Source of the DNA: Bradyrhizobium stylosanthis
Lineage (GTDB): Bacteria > Pseudomonadota > Alphaproteobacteria > Rhizobiales > Xanthobacteraceae
Assembly: GCF_001641335.1 (NCBI RefSeq)
Contig: NZ_LVEM01000003.1
Coordinates: forward strand, 1,222,043-1,286,042
Length of the DNA stretch: 64,000 nt
Direction of reading: 5' to 3'
Below the pieces are notes generated by a model that did no database searches, was not told where the DNA came from, and was given only the letters and a program-made list of their open reading frames with translations. Each line of letters opens with the position of its first letter. Within the stretch, counting starts at the first letter, position 1. The translations under genes and the position numbers were made by a program. Of this stretch, positions 55,448-64,000 are shown piece after piece.

Positions 55448-56758
55448 CTATTGGGGCACGCTGCCGATCGTGCGTTTGCTGGGCGTTTTGAAGAATGCCT
55501 TTGCACAACCTTCCCATACGCTGGATGACACTGGCCCTTGGCCATCCCGCAAAGGCGGCCACACGCCTGAACCTACCACATTCGCATTTTCCACCTGCCA
55601 AGTCGCACTTTCGGCAAATCGCACATCCTCCAGCTCAATCTCAAGCGGATGGGCTAGATCGAGTCCGTGCATCACCAGTGCACCATCACCGCCACGCACG
55701 TGGCGCAGAGCGATTTGTCGGTAGACCGGAATTTCGTCACCGTGCGCCTGGGGATCATAGCGTGTATCGAAATAAATAGGCCATCGGTTGTTCCGCAGGC
55801 ATACGTTCTCATAGGTGACCCTCTCCACCAGTCCACCCCGGCTGACGTCACTCTTAATGCGCAGGCCGGACGTCGTGCCCTCCAGGGTCAGGCCGTGCAC
55901 CAGTATGTCGCTGACACCTGAGCTAATCTCACTACCGATCGACATGCCGTGCCCCCAGCCGAAGTAGTTGTCGATAATGGAAATATAGCGAACGGGACCA
56001 TTGGTTCCGGCTTTGATGGCCACATTGTCGTCTCCAGTACGGATATTACAGTGAGTAATTGTCACATCCTGGCTGGCGCCAGGATCGATGCCGTCTGTAT
56101 TGCGAGCATCCGCCGGTGTATCGATTGTGACGCCCCAAAACGTCGCACCTTCGACCCGGTTCATCGCCACGTGGAAATTCGGCGCATTGCGCAGTGTGAT
56201 GCCATGGAAAGTAATGTCCTGGGCACGGTCGACCTGGATGAGGCGCGGGACGTTCTGATTACCACCTTCTGTTTGCGCGCGCCGTGCCAGTTGCCACCAA
56301 CTCTCGCCGGCGCCGACCATGAGCGCGCCGCCCTGGCCGTCGATTATGCCATCGCCATAGATGCCGCCTCCCCGTGTTTTGAAGAAGCTAATGAATGGCC
56401 GGCAGCCGTCGCCCTTGCCTCCGATGCGACCACAATTTCCAGAGCCTTTGTCATAGGCCTTCGGCTGCGCGAGAGCGATAAGCGTGGCGTCACGCTCGAT
56501 CCATAGCATCACTCCAGATTTCATCTCGAGAGGGCCTGAGAGGAAGATACCGCCCGCCAAGTAAACCGTCGATCCGGCGGGGCAGTGAGCCAGGGCATCT
56601 TGCAGCCTATCAGTGACGCTTTCGCTCGATGGCGCCAGCCGGGCACAGATACGGCTAGGTACGACGGGCTCGGCGACCGCGCGGCGATCCCTGGCTTGTG
56701 AAAGGCCCATGACGGCTATCATCGACAGCAAGGCGCAACAGTGCAAACGGACCAACAT
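55448..56758 (-). CDS. Polygalacturonase (glycoside hydrolase 28)
   Basis: This 436-aa enzyme cuts de-esterified pectin chains. Family motifs: NTDGIDPGASQDVTI (catalytic Asp), IRTGDDNVAIKAG (two more catalytic Asp), GWGHGMSIGSEISSG (His) and GLRIKSDVSRGG (Arg-Ile-Lys). The N-terminus MLVRLHCCALLSMIAVMGLS is a Sec signal. It is convergent with the pectinesterase gene. Such secreted wall-degrading enzymes would help infection-thread entry; that role is inferred. Confidence 0.93.
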   Translation of the reverse strand: MLVRLHCCALLSMIAVMGLSQARDRRAVAEPVVPSRICARLAPSSESVTDRLQDALAHCPAGSTVYLAGGIFLSGPLEMKSGVMLWIERDATLIALAQPKAYDKGSGNCGRIGGKGDGCRPFISFFKTRGGGIYGDGIIDGQGGALMVGAGESWWQLARRAQTEGGNQNVPRLIQVDRAQDITFHGITLRNAPNFHVAMNRVEGATFWGVTIDTPADARNTDGIDPGASQDVTITHCNIRTGDDNVAIKAGTNGPVRYISIIDNYFGWGHGMSIGSEISSGVSDILVHGLTLEGTTSGLRIKSDVSRGGLVERVTYENVCLRNNRWPIYFDTRYDPQAHGDEIPVYRQIALRHVRGGDGALVMHGLDLAHPLEIELEDVRFAESATWQVENANVVGSGVWPPLRDGQGPVSSSVWEGCAKAFFKTPSKRTIGSVPQ

Positions 56759-56903
56759 ACCAACTCTCGTCTGGCGGACTCCCTCGGTCGCTCACCGGCG
56801 CCCGTCAGCAACTTAAACTTCTGTGGTCTCCAATCGACGTGAGATGCGCAGTTATGATGGTCCACATTTGATGGCCAGAAACGATCGGCGCGTTCTGTCG
56901 GGC

Positions 56904-58730
56904 TTATTCGACGGTCACGGATTTGGCGAGGTTGCGCGGCTGGTCGACATCGGTGCCCATCACAATGGCCGTGTGGTAAGCGAGTAGTTGCACCGGGATT
57001 GCATAGATCATCGGCGTGAAAGCGTCCGCCATGTCAGGCATGATGATGGTGGCGAGCGAATCGACCGTCGCCTCAGCCGCGCCCTTGGCATCCGTCATCA
57101 GGATGATGTTGCCGCCGCGGGCCGCGACCTCCTGCATGTTGGAGACCGTCTTCTCGAACACGCTATCATGGGGCGCAATCACCACGATCGGCATGGTCTC
57201 GTCGATCAGCGCGATCGGCCCATGCTTGAGCTCGCCGGCTGCATAGCCCTCGGCGTGAATGTAGGAGATCTCCTTCAGCTTCAGCGCGCCTTCGAGCGCG
57301 AGCGGGAAGCTGGTGCCGCGGCCGAGATAGAGCACGTCGCGCGACTTGGCGATCCTGTGCGCCAGTTTCTCGATCTGCAATTCGGTGGTCAGCGCGTCTG
57401 CCATCAGGCGCGGGACCTCGACCAGGCCGTGCACAAGCTTGGTCTCCTCCTCATCGGACAATTCGCCGCGCGCCTTGCCGGCCACGACCGCGAGCGAGGC
57501 GAGCACCATGAGCTGGCAGGTAAAGGCTTTTGTCGACGCGACGCCGATCTCGGGACCGGCGAGCGTCTGGAGCACCGTCTCACTTTCGCGCGCGATCGTC
57601 GAGGTCGGCACGTTGACGACGGCGAGTGTGTGCGCGCCTTCGGCATTGGCGTAGCGGAGCGCGGCGAGCGTGTCGGCGGTCTCGCCCGATTGCGAAATGA
57701 AGATCGCCAGATCGCCCTTGCGCAAGGGAGCTTCGCGGTAGCGGAACTCGGAGGCGACATCGACCTCGACCGGCAGGCGCGCCATTCGCTCGAACCAGTA
57801 TTTTGCGACATAGCCGGCGTAGCTCGCCGTGCCGCAGGCCGTGATCGTGATGCGTTGGATTTCGCGGAACTCGAACGGCAGCTTCACCGGCAATGACACC
57901 CGCTCGGAAGCCATGTCGACATAGCGAGCCAGCGTGTGGCCGACGACCTCGGGCTGCTCGTGAATCTCCTTCGCCATGAAGTGGCGATAATTGGCCTTGT
58001 CGACCTGCGAGGTCGATGCGGCATGCTTGATCTTGTCACGCTGGGCGGCACGGCCGTCTTTGTCGAAGATCGCAACGCTGTTGCGGGTCAGCACGACCCA
58101 ATCGCCGTCCTCGAGATAGCTGATCGTATCGGAGAACGGGCCAAGCGCGATCGCGTCCGAGCCCAGGAACATCTCACCGTCGCCGTAGCCGACCGCCAGC
58201 GGCGGACCGTTACAGGCGCCGATCATCAGATCGTCCTCGCCGGCGAAAATGAAGCCGAGCGCGAACGCGCCGCGCAGCCGGCTCAAGGCGAGCTTCACCG
58301 CCTCGACCGGCTTGTTGCCGCGCGCCAGCAGTTCGTCGACAAGGTGCAGCACGATCTCGGTGTCGGTCTCGGTACGGAACACCGTACCCTTCGCTTCGAG
58401 CTCCTCACGCAACTCACGGAAGTTCTCGATGATTCCGTTGTGGACGACCGCGACGCGCTCGGTGGTGTGCGGATGGGCATTGTGCTCGGTCGGCTTGCCG
58501 TGGGTGGCCCAACGGGTGTGGCCGATGCCGCTGCTCCCCTTCAGCGGCCTGTCACGCAGCCGCGCCTCGAGGTTCTTCAGCTTGCCTTCGGCGCGGCGGC
58601 GCTCCAGATGATCGCCTTCCAGCGTAGCCACACCCGCGGAATCGTAACCGCGATATTCAAGCCGCTTGAGCGACTCCACCAATTGCTCTGCAACCGGCCG
58701 GCGCCCGAGAATGCCGACAATCCCGCACAT
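56904..58730 (-). CDS. nodM: Glucosamine-6-phosphate synthase (NodM/GlmS)
   Basis: This 608-aa enzyme makes glucosamine-6-phosphate from fructose-6-phosphate and glutamine, feeding Nod factor and cell wall. The catalytic Cys2 is in MCGIVGILG; the glutaminase domain (GIGHTRWATHGKPT, NGIIENFRELRE) and two SIS domains (ACGTASYAGYVAK, ISQSGETADTLAAL, LGRGTSFPLALEGALKLKE) follow, and the tail ends with the LAKSVTVE typical of GlmS. ATG at 58730 puts Cys at position 2; an extra MIR-extension exists. A nod box 950 bp upstream on the same strand supports a symbiotic role. Confidence 0.9.
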   Translation of the reverse strand: MCGIVGILGRRPVAEQLVESLKRLEYRGYDSAGVATLEGDHLERRRAEGKLKNLEARLRDRPLKGSSGIGHTRWATHGKPTEHNAHPHTTERVAVVHNGIIENFRELREELEAKGTVFRTETDTEIVLHLVDELLARGNKPVEAVKLALSRLRGAFALGFIFAGEDDLMIGACNGPPLAVGYGDGEMFLGSDAIALGPFSDTISYLEDGDWVVLTRNSVAIFDKDGRAAQRDKIKHAASTSQVDKANYRHFMAKEIHEQPEVVGHTLARYVDMASERVSLPVKLPFEFREIQRITITACGTASYAGYVAKYWFERMARLPVEVDVASEFRYREAPLRKGDLAIFISQSGETADTLAALRYANAEGAHTLAVVNVPTSTIARESETVLQTLAGPEIGVASTKAFTCQLMVLASLAVVAGKARGELSDEEETKLVHGLVEVPRLMADALTTELQIEKLAHRIAKSRDVLYLGRGTSFPLALEGALKLKEISYIHAEGYAAGELKHGPIALIDETMPIVVIAPHDSVFEKTVSNMQEVAARGGNIILMTDAKGAAEATVDSLATIIMPDMADAFTPMIYAIPVQLLAYHTAIVMGTDVDQPRNLAKSVTVE

Positions 58731-59678
58731 GCGGATCAATACCCCCAGATCTTTGAAACGTTGATTCTCAATTCCGCGTCACTGTTTTGCGACACTCGAG
58801 TGCCTGCGCTAACATTTATATTAGCCGCGCCCGCTGTCGGACCAGTTACTCTCATGTGTTTCTACGCGTGAGGTCTATTCATCAATTTCGGCTCGCCGAA
58901 CCGCAGCGAGGCCCTAGCGAGCATGACCGAATACCAGCAACAAATGCCGCAAATGACACGACAGTTTCGAGGTAAATCAGATAGCCATGTCGGAGCCCAT
59001 CGATGCTCCATTTGGTCGCGAGCCGATACACACTTGGTCTGTTCTCCTGGCAACGACGATAGCAATTGTAGTCGCAATAGACTTACCGCGTGGACATATC
59101 TCGTCGCGAATCGCCGAATGCGCCGAGGATCATTCATGATGCAACAGCCCGGCTCTCAAGAGGTGCACCGCTGCTGCCGGAATGAAGCGAACCCTGATTC
59201 AGGCTTCCGCCTTCATGCTCTCGCTCATATTCCGCCAGCAAAAGAAGCCCGGCCACTTTTGGTGGCCGGACAGAAGTCAGTCTCGGAGGAGCGACGCTGC
59301 TATACATCGCACCAACTTCCGCCGGCAGAGAGAGGGATGCTACCGGCGGTCCATTTGCGGCGATGGCATTCGCCGCTAACCTTAGCCACAGAAGGCCGAT
59401 GTCCGCTTCCAACGTAAATTTCTCTCTTCTGTTCCATTAGACCATTCAACGAACTCAACTTCGTGCTCGTATCTAAATTTGTGACAACGTGCAGTTCTTC
59501 CGCCACGCCCCCGTGGTTTTGAAAGTCAGACATACCGAATAAGGCAGACCGAACGAGCACTGACCTTATGCGCGCTGGATACCGAACGTTTGCTCGCACA
59601 GCCGAAGATCGATGACCATTCAGATTAGACCGAAGGCTCTTCTCCAAACCGAGGCCTCCGTTATGCAAGATCCTACGT
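58731..59678. other. 950 bp between nodM and its nod box
   Basis: A minus-strand frame 59534..59300 (MSDFQNHGGVAEELHVVTN) could be a short product just after the nod box but has no domain. The remaining sequence shows no recognisable gene; it may hold a lost gene of the nod transcript. Confidence 0.4.
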
Positions 59679-59729
59679 GACTAGTAAAATCGATTGTGTA
59701 AATGGGCAGCATCTACACTATGGATAATG
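59679..59729 (-). promoter_or_regulatory. Nod box (NodD binding site) facing nodM
   Basis: On the minus strand the sequence contains ATCCATAGTGTAGATG, then six bases later the second half with ACAATCGATTTTAC, an almost complete match to the nod-box consensus. It reads towards nodM, with 950 bp between. Flavonoid-NodD induction is expected. Confidence 0.85.
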
Positions 59730-60249
59730 CAGCTACTCTTATTCGACCTCGAGATCGCACGGCTGCAGCATCTTAATAATCTGGAAAGGCCGGCGATCTG
59801 GCCGGCATGCCCTCTGACCCAAGCTCGATTCTAATCGTGCAGCTGCGCCGACAGCAATGACACGCACCAACTAAACGTAAGCCGCTCGACGAGACGAATC
59901 CCGTTTTCTGGACTCGGAAAGAGCAGGATCACAAGTTTCTAAAGCCCTGCTAGTGCAGTCTGGGGGAACACCTAACGTGCTCTTGCAGGGCAAGCCGGAC
60001 CAGAGATCCGTGCGATAAATATCCGATGAGCCGCCCACCCGTATACGTTCCGGATTGACAAAGGACCCATTGCTATGAGAGCCCCTCTGGGCTTATCCGG
60101 AGAACCCTAAATGTTATGAAAGCGTTCTGCGGCCTCTGTCGCCCCTCGCAAGAGCCGCGATCCTCTTCCTTGATGAATGGAAATCATAAATCATAAAGAT
60201 CGGAACGCGCCGCGCACGACGCCGGCACGTACAAATGGTTAGAGCTTTG
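59730..60249. other. Intergenic region before the acyltransferase gene
   Basis: No gene and no nod box for the plus-strand gene seen in this stretch; it is AT-richer near 60180. Confidence 0.4.
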
Positions 60250-61389
60250 ATGACTGATCAAACAGCAACAGCCGCGACAGAACGCAGGTCGACCTCACCC
60301 GACAGAGACCTGAGTTTTGATTTCGCTAAAGGAATTCTCATTATTTTGGTCATGATTGGCCATCTTTTACAATATATCATGTACCGAGATAATCAGTATT
60401 GGTATTCGCCGTACTTCAAATCAATTTACATGTTTCACATGCCTCTCTTTATGGGAATAAGCGGATATCTTTCCTCGGGCGCGCTCTTGCGAAAAACGTT
60501 CACTCGGGGCGTCCAGGAGCGCGCGATTCAGTTACTGTTGCCCGTGCTTTTCTGGTCCACGCTCATGGAAGCAGTTAAGTTGGCTGTATTTTCGCCCGCT
60601 CTGCCAAGCGGTCTGCTGGGCTTTCCAAGCGAATTGGCAGGCGCATACTGGTTCGTTTGGGCAAACTTTGCTTCTTTTCTTCTCGTTGGGCTTCTCAGCG
60701 CCGCCGGTCTGGGCTCGACAAGGATCATATCCATATCTGCAGTCCTAGTCGCGTTCGCACCCGTTACATTTTCGATTGCTCCGTTGATTAGGTACACCTA
60801 TCCGTTTTTTTGCCTCGGGCTCCTACTCGCCAGGTCTGACTGGCGGACGAGCGCTCTTTTACGTCACAGATTGATTTTATTCTTTTTACTCTCTGGTCTG
60901 GCTCTCGTATGCTTCCTTGCCTGGGGCATGGAGACTTATGTCTACAACAATCTCGTTCTGGTCTACGATGTGCAGTCGGCGAGGCAAGTATTGCTGATGT
61001 TCATTGGCTCTGCAGCTGCCTCTGCCGTTGCCTTTGAGGTGGTGCTGCGATGCTGGCAATTTTCCCATTCAAGTCGGATTGCTCGCTTTATCGCCGTGGA
61101 GCTGGGTCAGAGCACGTTGGTTCTCTACCTTATCCAAGCAAGCCTCTTTCGACTCATGGACCTCGTCCACTTTAGAGAACTTTGGAATTTTCCGGCTAGA
61201 ATAGCTGCCGCAATTGCGCTTGGCGTCACGATCGTTGTGATCGGGATAAGCGTTCGCCGGAGTGTGAGCGGCTTTGGATTCATGTCGCGACTTGTCCTCG
61301 GAGCGAAGCCACGCTCAACTCTGCCAAACACTCAGTTTGCTGTGCCAAACTGTGGTGAAAGCTATACTGCGCAACCTACCAAGCGATAG
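60250..61389 (+). CDS. nolL: NolL/NodX-like O-acyltransferase
   Basis: This integral membrane acyltransferase-3-family protein (379 aa) resembles NodX and NolL, which acetylate sugar residues of Nod factors. The first helix reads LSFDFAKGILIILVMIGHLLQYI, with the conserved His, followed by YMFHMPLFMGISGYLSSG, then about eight more hydrophobic helices. It lies near nodM. Exact substrate (fucose, glucosamine or other) cannot be told. ATG at 60250 is preferred; another ATG at 60235 lacks a ribosome site. It is more AT-rich than its neighbours, a sign of transfer. Confidence 0.75.
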   Translation: MTDQTATAATERRSTSPDRDLSFDFAKGILIILVMIGHLLQYIMYRDNQYWYSPYFKSIYMFHMPLFMGISGYLSSGALLRKTFTRGVQERAIQLLLPVLFWSTLMEAVKLAVFSPALPSGLLGFPSELAGAYWFVWANFASFLLVGLLSAAGLGSTRIISISAVLVAFAPVTFSIAPLIRYTYPFFCLGLLLARSDWRTSALLRHRLILFFLLSGLALVCFLAWGMETYVYNNLVLVYDVQSARQVLLMFIGSAAASAVAFEVVLRCWQFSHSSRIARFIAVELGQSTLVLYLIQASLFRLMDLVHFRELWNFPARIAAAIALGVTIVVIGISVRRSVSGFGFMSRLVLGAKPRSTLPNTQFAVPNCGESYTAQPTKR

Positions 61390-61465
61390 CTGGCACAAGC
61401 GAACTTTGAAGGCTCGGCGTCGTCGCGCAACCGCCCGGCCTCGACTTTGCTCGGCGTCGGTGATC

Positions 61466-62678
61466 TGAGACCGGAAAACTGGCCCATTTTTGGTTAGAGT
61501 CTTGCGCTGCCGAATCCACTCGGCTGGGAGGAGCGGAAGACGATGAAGGCCTCGAAGCTTTCGGACGTCCAGAAGCCGTTTATCCTGAAGCAGGGCAATG
61601 ACGGGGTCCCGGTTGCGGACATCTGCCGCAAGGCCGGGATCAGCCAGGCGACCTATTTCAATTGGAAGAAGAAGTACGACGGACTGCTGCCGACCGAATG
61701 CGCCGGTTGAATCAGCTTGAGGACGAGAACGCCAAGCTGAAGAAGCTGGTGGCGGATCTGTCGCTCGACAAGGAGATGCTGCAGGACCTGATCCGCCGAA
61801 AGCTGCGAAGCCTGGTCGGAAGCGCAAGCTCGTCGACGAGGTTTGTGGTGAGTGGCAGGTGTCGATCCGCAAGGCCTGCGCGACCCTCGAGTTCGATCGA
61901 TCGACCTACCGTCGCTCCGGCCAGGCGGCTCTGGAAAATCGGATCAAGGAGATCTGCCATTTCCGTGTACGCTACGGCTATCGCCGCGTTCACGTGATGC
62001 TGCGCCGTGAGGGGTGGCGTCACGGCCAGAACAATATCCGTCGCATCTATCGCGAATTGGGCCTGCAATTGCGCAACAAGTCTCGCAAGCGTCGGGACAA
62101 GGCCAAACTACGCGATGACCGTCGGCCGGCGACGCGGGCCAATGAGACCTGGGCGACGGACTTTGTCCATGACCAATTGGCAACCGGCGGCAAGCTCCGG
62201 GTGCTTACGATCATCGACATCTTCTCCCGCTTCTCGCCTGCGCTGGAGCCGCGGTTCACCTTCCGCGGCACCGATGTCGTGGCAATACTGGAAAGGGTTT
62301 GTAATGAAGTGGGATTCCCGGCGACGATCCGCGTCGATCAAGGCAGCGAGTTTGTGTCGCGCGACCTTGACCTGTAGGCCTACCAGCGCGGCGTCACGCT
62401 GGACTTCTCACGGCCGGGCAAGCCGACCGACAACGCCTTCATCGAAGCCTTCAACGGGCGCTTCCGAGCTGAATGCCTCAACGCCCACTGGTTCCTGTCC
62501 CTTGCGGACGCCCAGGGAAAAGTGGAGACTTGGCGCAGATACTACAATGAGGAACGGCCCCACGGGGCGATCGGCAATCAGCCGCCGATTTTGCTGCAAA
62601 ACCACGTCGGCGCCACCAGCCCGCCGGCGTGATCAGAGGCGCAAAACTCTGGTTCTCGGTGGCCCAAAGTCGGTCTCA
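61466..62678 (+). mobile_element. IS3-family (IS407-like) element, broken
   Basis: Both ends carry the 8-bp inverted repeat TGAGACCG, with partial further similarity. The element encodes an OrfA/OrfB transposase. Flanking 4-bp sequences (GATC and CTGC) differ, so no target duplication is left. Confidence 0.85.
61543..62632 (+). pseudogene. IS3 transposase OrfA/OrfB, disrupted
   Basis: OrfA starts MKASKLSDVQKPFILKQGND with the HTH ICRKAGISQATYFNWKKKYDG, loses frame at about 61700 by one base, and goes on in another frame as MRRLNQLEDENAKLKKLVAD. OrfB (from about 61811) gives KLVDEVCGEWQVSIRKACAT and the DDE core: WATDFVHDQLATGGK, RVDQGSEF and, after an in-frame TAG at 62376, NAFIEAFNGRFRAECLN. 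The Trp codon became a stop. Inactive. Confidence 0.9.
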
Positions 62679-63343
62679 CTGCAACACCCCCGAGACTTTA
62701 ATTGCCGCTGATGAAACTTCAGTGGCAGGCAATCGGCTGTAGCGGTTCGGCCTCTTGTGAGGCTTGTCTCTACACTTAAGCTGAACGTGAGATAAGCGAA
62801 TTGCGTGATCACCGACGAGTCCTTGAGAAGCGCGCTGTAGGCTTACGATAGCGATTGCACCTAGGCAGCTGCAATGAATAGGTTCAGTTGTCCTCTTCTC
62901 TAATCCTCTCCGTTTTCCGCAACACTTTTCAAATGGGCAACTACTGTTGAAAAGATCTGCCGGATTTGATGGGCAGCGCGGCAAAGTTGGTCGCGTTGCG
63001 GGCAATTCCGATCAACATCTCGCCTTTGTGCCATGCCGCGAAGACGCCGCCTCAGCTCACCCTCAAGATGCAAATGCGCTCATGGCAGATTAAGATGACT
63101 TATGCGAGCCCGCAGAAAGGGGTTGAAACGCACGCTGCGTCAGCTTGTAGGATCAAGAATGGCAAAGGAGACCCACGTCGCCGCGTCGACGGTCGGGTGG
63201 ATAGAGCGAATGATTTGATGAATCGGTCGTTCTCGCAGCCCCTCCTCGTCGCGGCCGGAATTTGGCAGGCAAGCGAGCAGTACGCGTCTACTGGAGTCAT
63301 CAGGTCGGAGAGAGGCCGGAAGACTCAATGGGCCGCTCAGTTC
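62679..63343. other. Intergenic region before the second nod box
   Basis: No recognisable gene. Bases 63121..63152 resemble 47111..47143 (about 28 of 32 identical), a possible remnant of one shared sequence. Confidence 0.4.
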
Positions 63344-63390
63344 TATCCACGAGATGAATGGCCTCCATCATAACAATCAATTTTACCAAC
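63344..63390 (+). promoter_or_regulatory. Nod box (NodD binding site)
   Basis: TATCCACGAGATGAATG followed by CATCATAACAATCAATTTTACCAA matches the nod box consensus, with the highly conserved core ACAATCAATTTTACCAA intact. It lies 244 bp before the ATG at 63635, the usual distance. Confidence 0.9.
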
Positions 63391-63634
63391 CCTGCTGAAG
63401 GCTGCTAGTCAAAACGGCGATTGATCTGGGGGATGGTGCAGGTCGTGAGGATTAACCGTCGACTGTTAAGGTCAGTTGCTCTCGGCAGCCTAGTTGGCCC
63501 CTACGCAACGGTAAGGCTCAAGAATGGTCTTTTGAACGGTTGCCAGCAGTGTCTTGTCAAGCCGCAACTACGCCGCGCTGGAGGTCAGCACGGTGAAGGT
63601 AGATTCCTGTGCCAGAATGATGCATGAGGCAGCC

Positions 63635-64000
63635 ATGACTATGAGTGTATACGGGTCCAGTAAATCCACGACGGCGGCGCCCCTAAATCAAGCCTATCGG
63701 GAGATGACGTTTGGTTTTTTTACGCAACTCATTCGATCTTTCGCTCTTCCTCTCCGAGTTTTCACCAACTCAATTTCCGTTCGACTGAAGGCTGACGTTC
63801 CCACACATATCGTCACTGCGTCACCCTCAGGAGAATGTGCTCATCACCCTCCCTTCCGGGATTCGCACGTTAAATATCTAAAACAAACCATTGAGTCGCA
63901 AATTGAAGAGGTTGCCAGACTGATCTGTGAGGACGAGAGCGCGCTCGAAGCGACCCGATTGCTCAATGCGCTTACAAGCGAGCTGGTAAAGGCGAAGCTC
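63635..64000 (+). CDS. Nod-box-driven ORF, start only, unknown function
   Basis: The frame starts with ATG at 63635 (GAGG six bases upstream) and stays open through the last base: 122 codons. The product begins MTMSVYGSSKSTTAAPLNQA and includes a helical, amphipathic part (TIESQIEEVARLICEDESAL, then ATRLLNALTSELVKAKL). No signal peptide or domain is recognised in what can be seen. The nod box 244 bp upstream suggests flavonoid induction. Confidence 0.7.
   Translation, partial: MTMSVYGSSKSTTAAPLNQAYREMTFGFFTQLIRSFALPLRVFTNSISVRLKADVPTHIVTASPSGECAHHPPFRDSHVKYLKQTIESQIEEVARLICEDESALEATRLLNALTSELVKAKL

Noticed and set aside
56988..57896. 302-codon open frame antisense to nodM
   Set aside because: High GC and codon pattern of nodM produce long antisense frames; the product has no domain and no start signal.
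47111..63152. Short similarity between 47111..47143 and 63121..63152
   Set aside because: Only about 32 bp with four mismatches; too little to call a repeat family.
1..64000. CRISPR arrays, tRNA or rRNA genes
   Set aside because: No spaced direct repeats and no cloverleaf or rRNA segments were noticed on either strand by eye; a covariance-model scan would be needed to exclude small RNAs.

Overview
The window is part of the symbiosis island of a Bradyrhizobium-type rhizobium. The evidence is an almost complete set of nitrogenase genes (nifHDKENX, nifB, nifS, nifT, nifZ, nifQ, nifV, nifW, fixBCX, fixR), NifA/sigma-54 promoter signatures in front of them, two nod boxes, a nodM/glmS gene, a NodX/NolL-like acyltransferase, a pectinesterase/polygalacturonase pair, and a bradavidin gene, an avidin relative known from B. 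diazoefficiens. nifH is contiguous with nifDK here, unlike the split nifH and nifDK described for B. diazoefficiens USDA110, so this is a related but different lineage. The assignments rest on reading the translated sequence; no database search was run.

Layout. 1-2.1 kb: the 3' part of a ribonucleotide reductase beta gene and the bradavidin gene. 2.4-15.5 kb: a gene graveyard with frameshifted MFS transporter, BKACE, beta-propeller, outer-membrane protein, CaiB-like, IS110, DUF3422 and methyltransferase remnants, plus an intact phasin-like gene, a secreted protein gene and a small ORF. 15.5-20.5 kb: fixBCX preceded by a 5' stub of fixA that still carries a sigma-54 promoter, then nifW. 20.6-23.4 kb: nifV, a Fur/Irr-like regulator gene and nifQ. 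23.9-26.3 kb: a nitrogenase-associated ArsC-like protein and a coupled trio (BolA-like, 65-aa unknown, [2Fe-2S] ferredoxin). 26.3-33.4 kb (minus strand): a probable iscN-nifU'-nifS-nifT-SIR2-nifB-frxA-orf-TPR-LRV-nifZ operon. 33.7-35.1 kb: two plus-strand genes of unknown function. 35.3-43.9 kb (minus): nifHDKENX-DUF269-CCE_0567-fdxB. 44.3-46.7 kb: a receiver-domain protein, fdxN and fixR. 47.3-51 kb: a dead lacI-type gene and an IS66 element with exact 8-bp target duplications. 52-57 kb: a luciferase-like monooxygenase, a pectinesterase and a polygalacturonase. 57-64 kb: nodM with an upstream minus-strand nod box, a NolL/NodX-like acyltransferase, a broken IS3 element, and a second nod box in front of an ORF that runs off the window.

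How it works together. NifA with sigma-54 probably switches on nifHDK(ENX), the iscN-nifB-nifZ operon, nifQ, nifV, fixBCX and fixR under microaerobic conditions. NifB/E/N/V/Q/X and the Fe-S assembly proteins build FeMo-co, FixBCX and the ferredoxins supply electrons, and NifHDK reduces N2. Two NifA sites (44132 and 33509) lie between divergent sigma-54 promoters and probably serve both sides. The nod-box genes and the wall-degrading enzymes belong to the earlier, host-signalling and infection stage. Neither nifA nor a complete fixA is in the window although fixR is, so those two must lie elsewhere.
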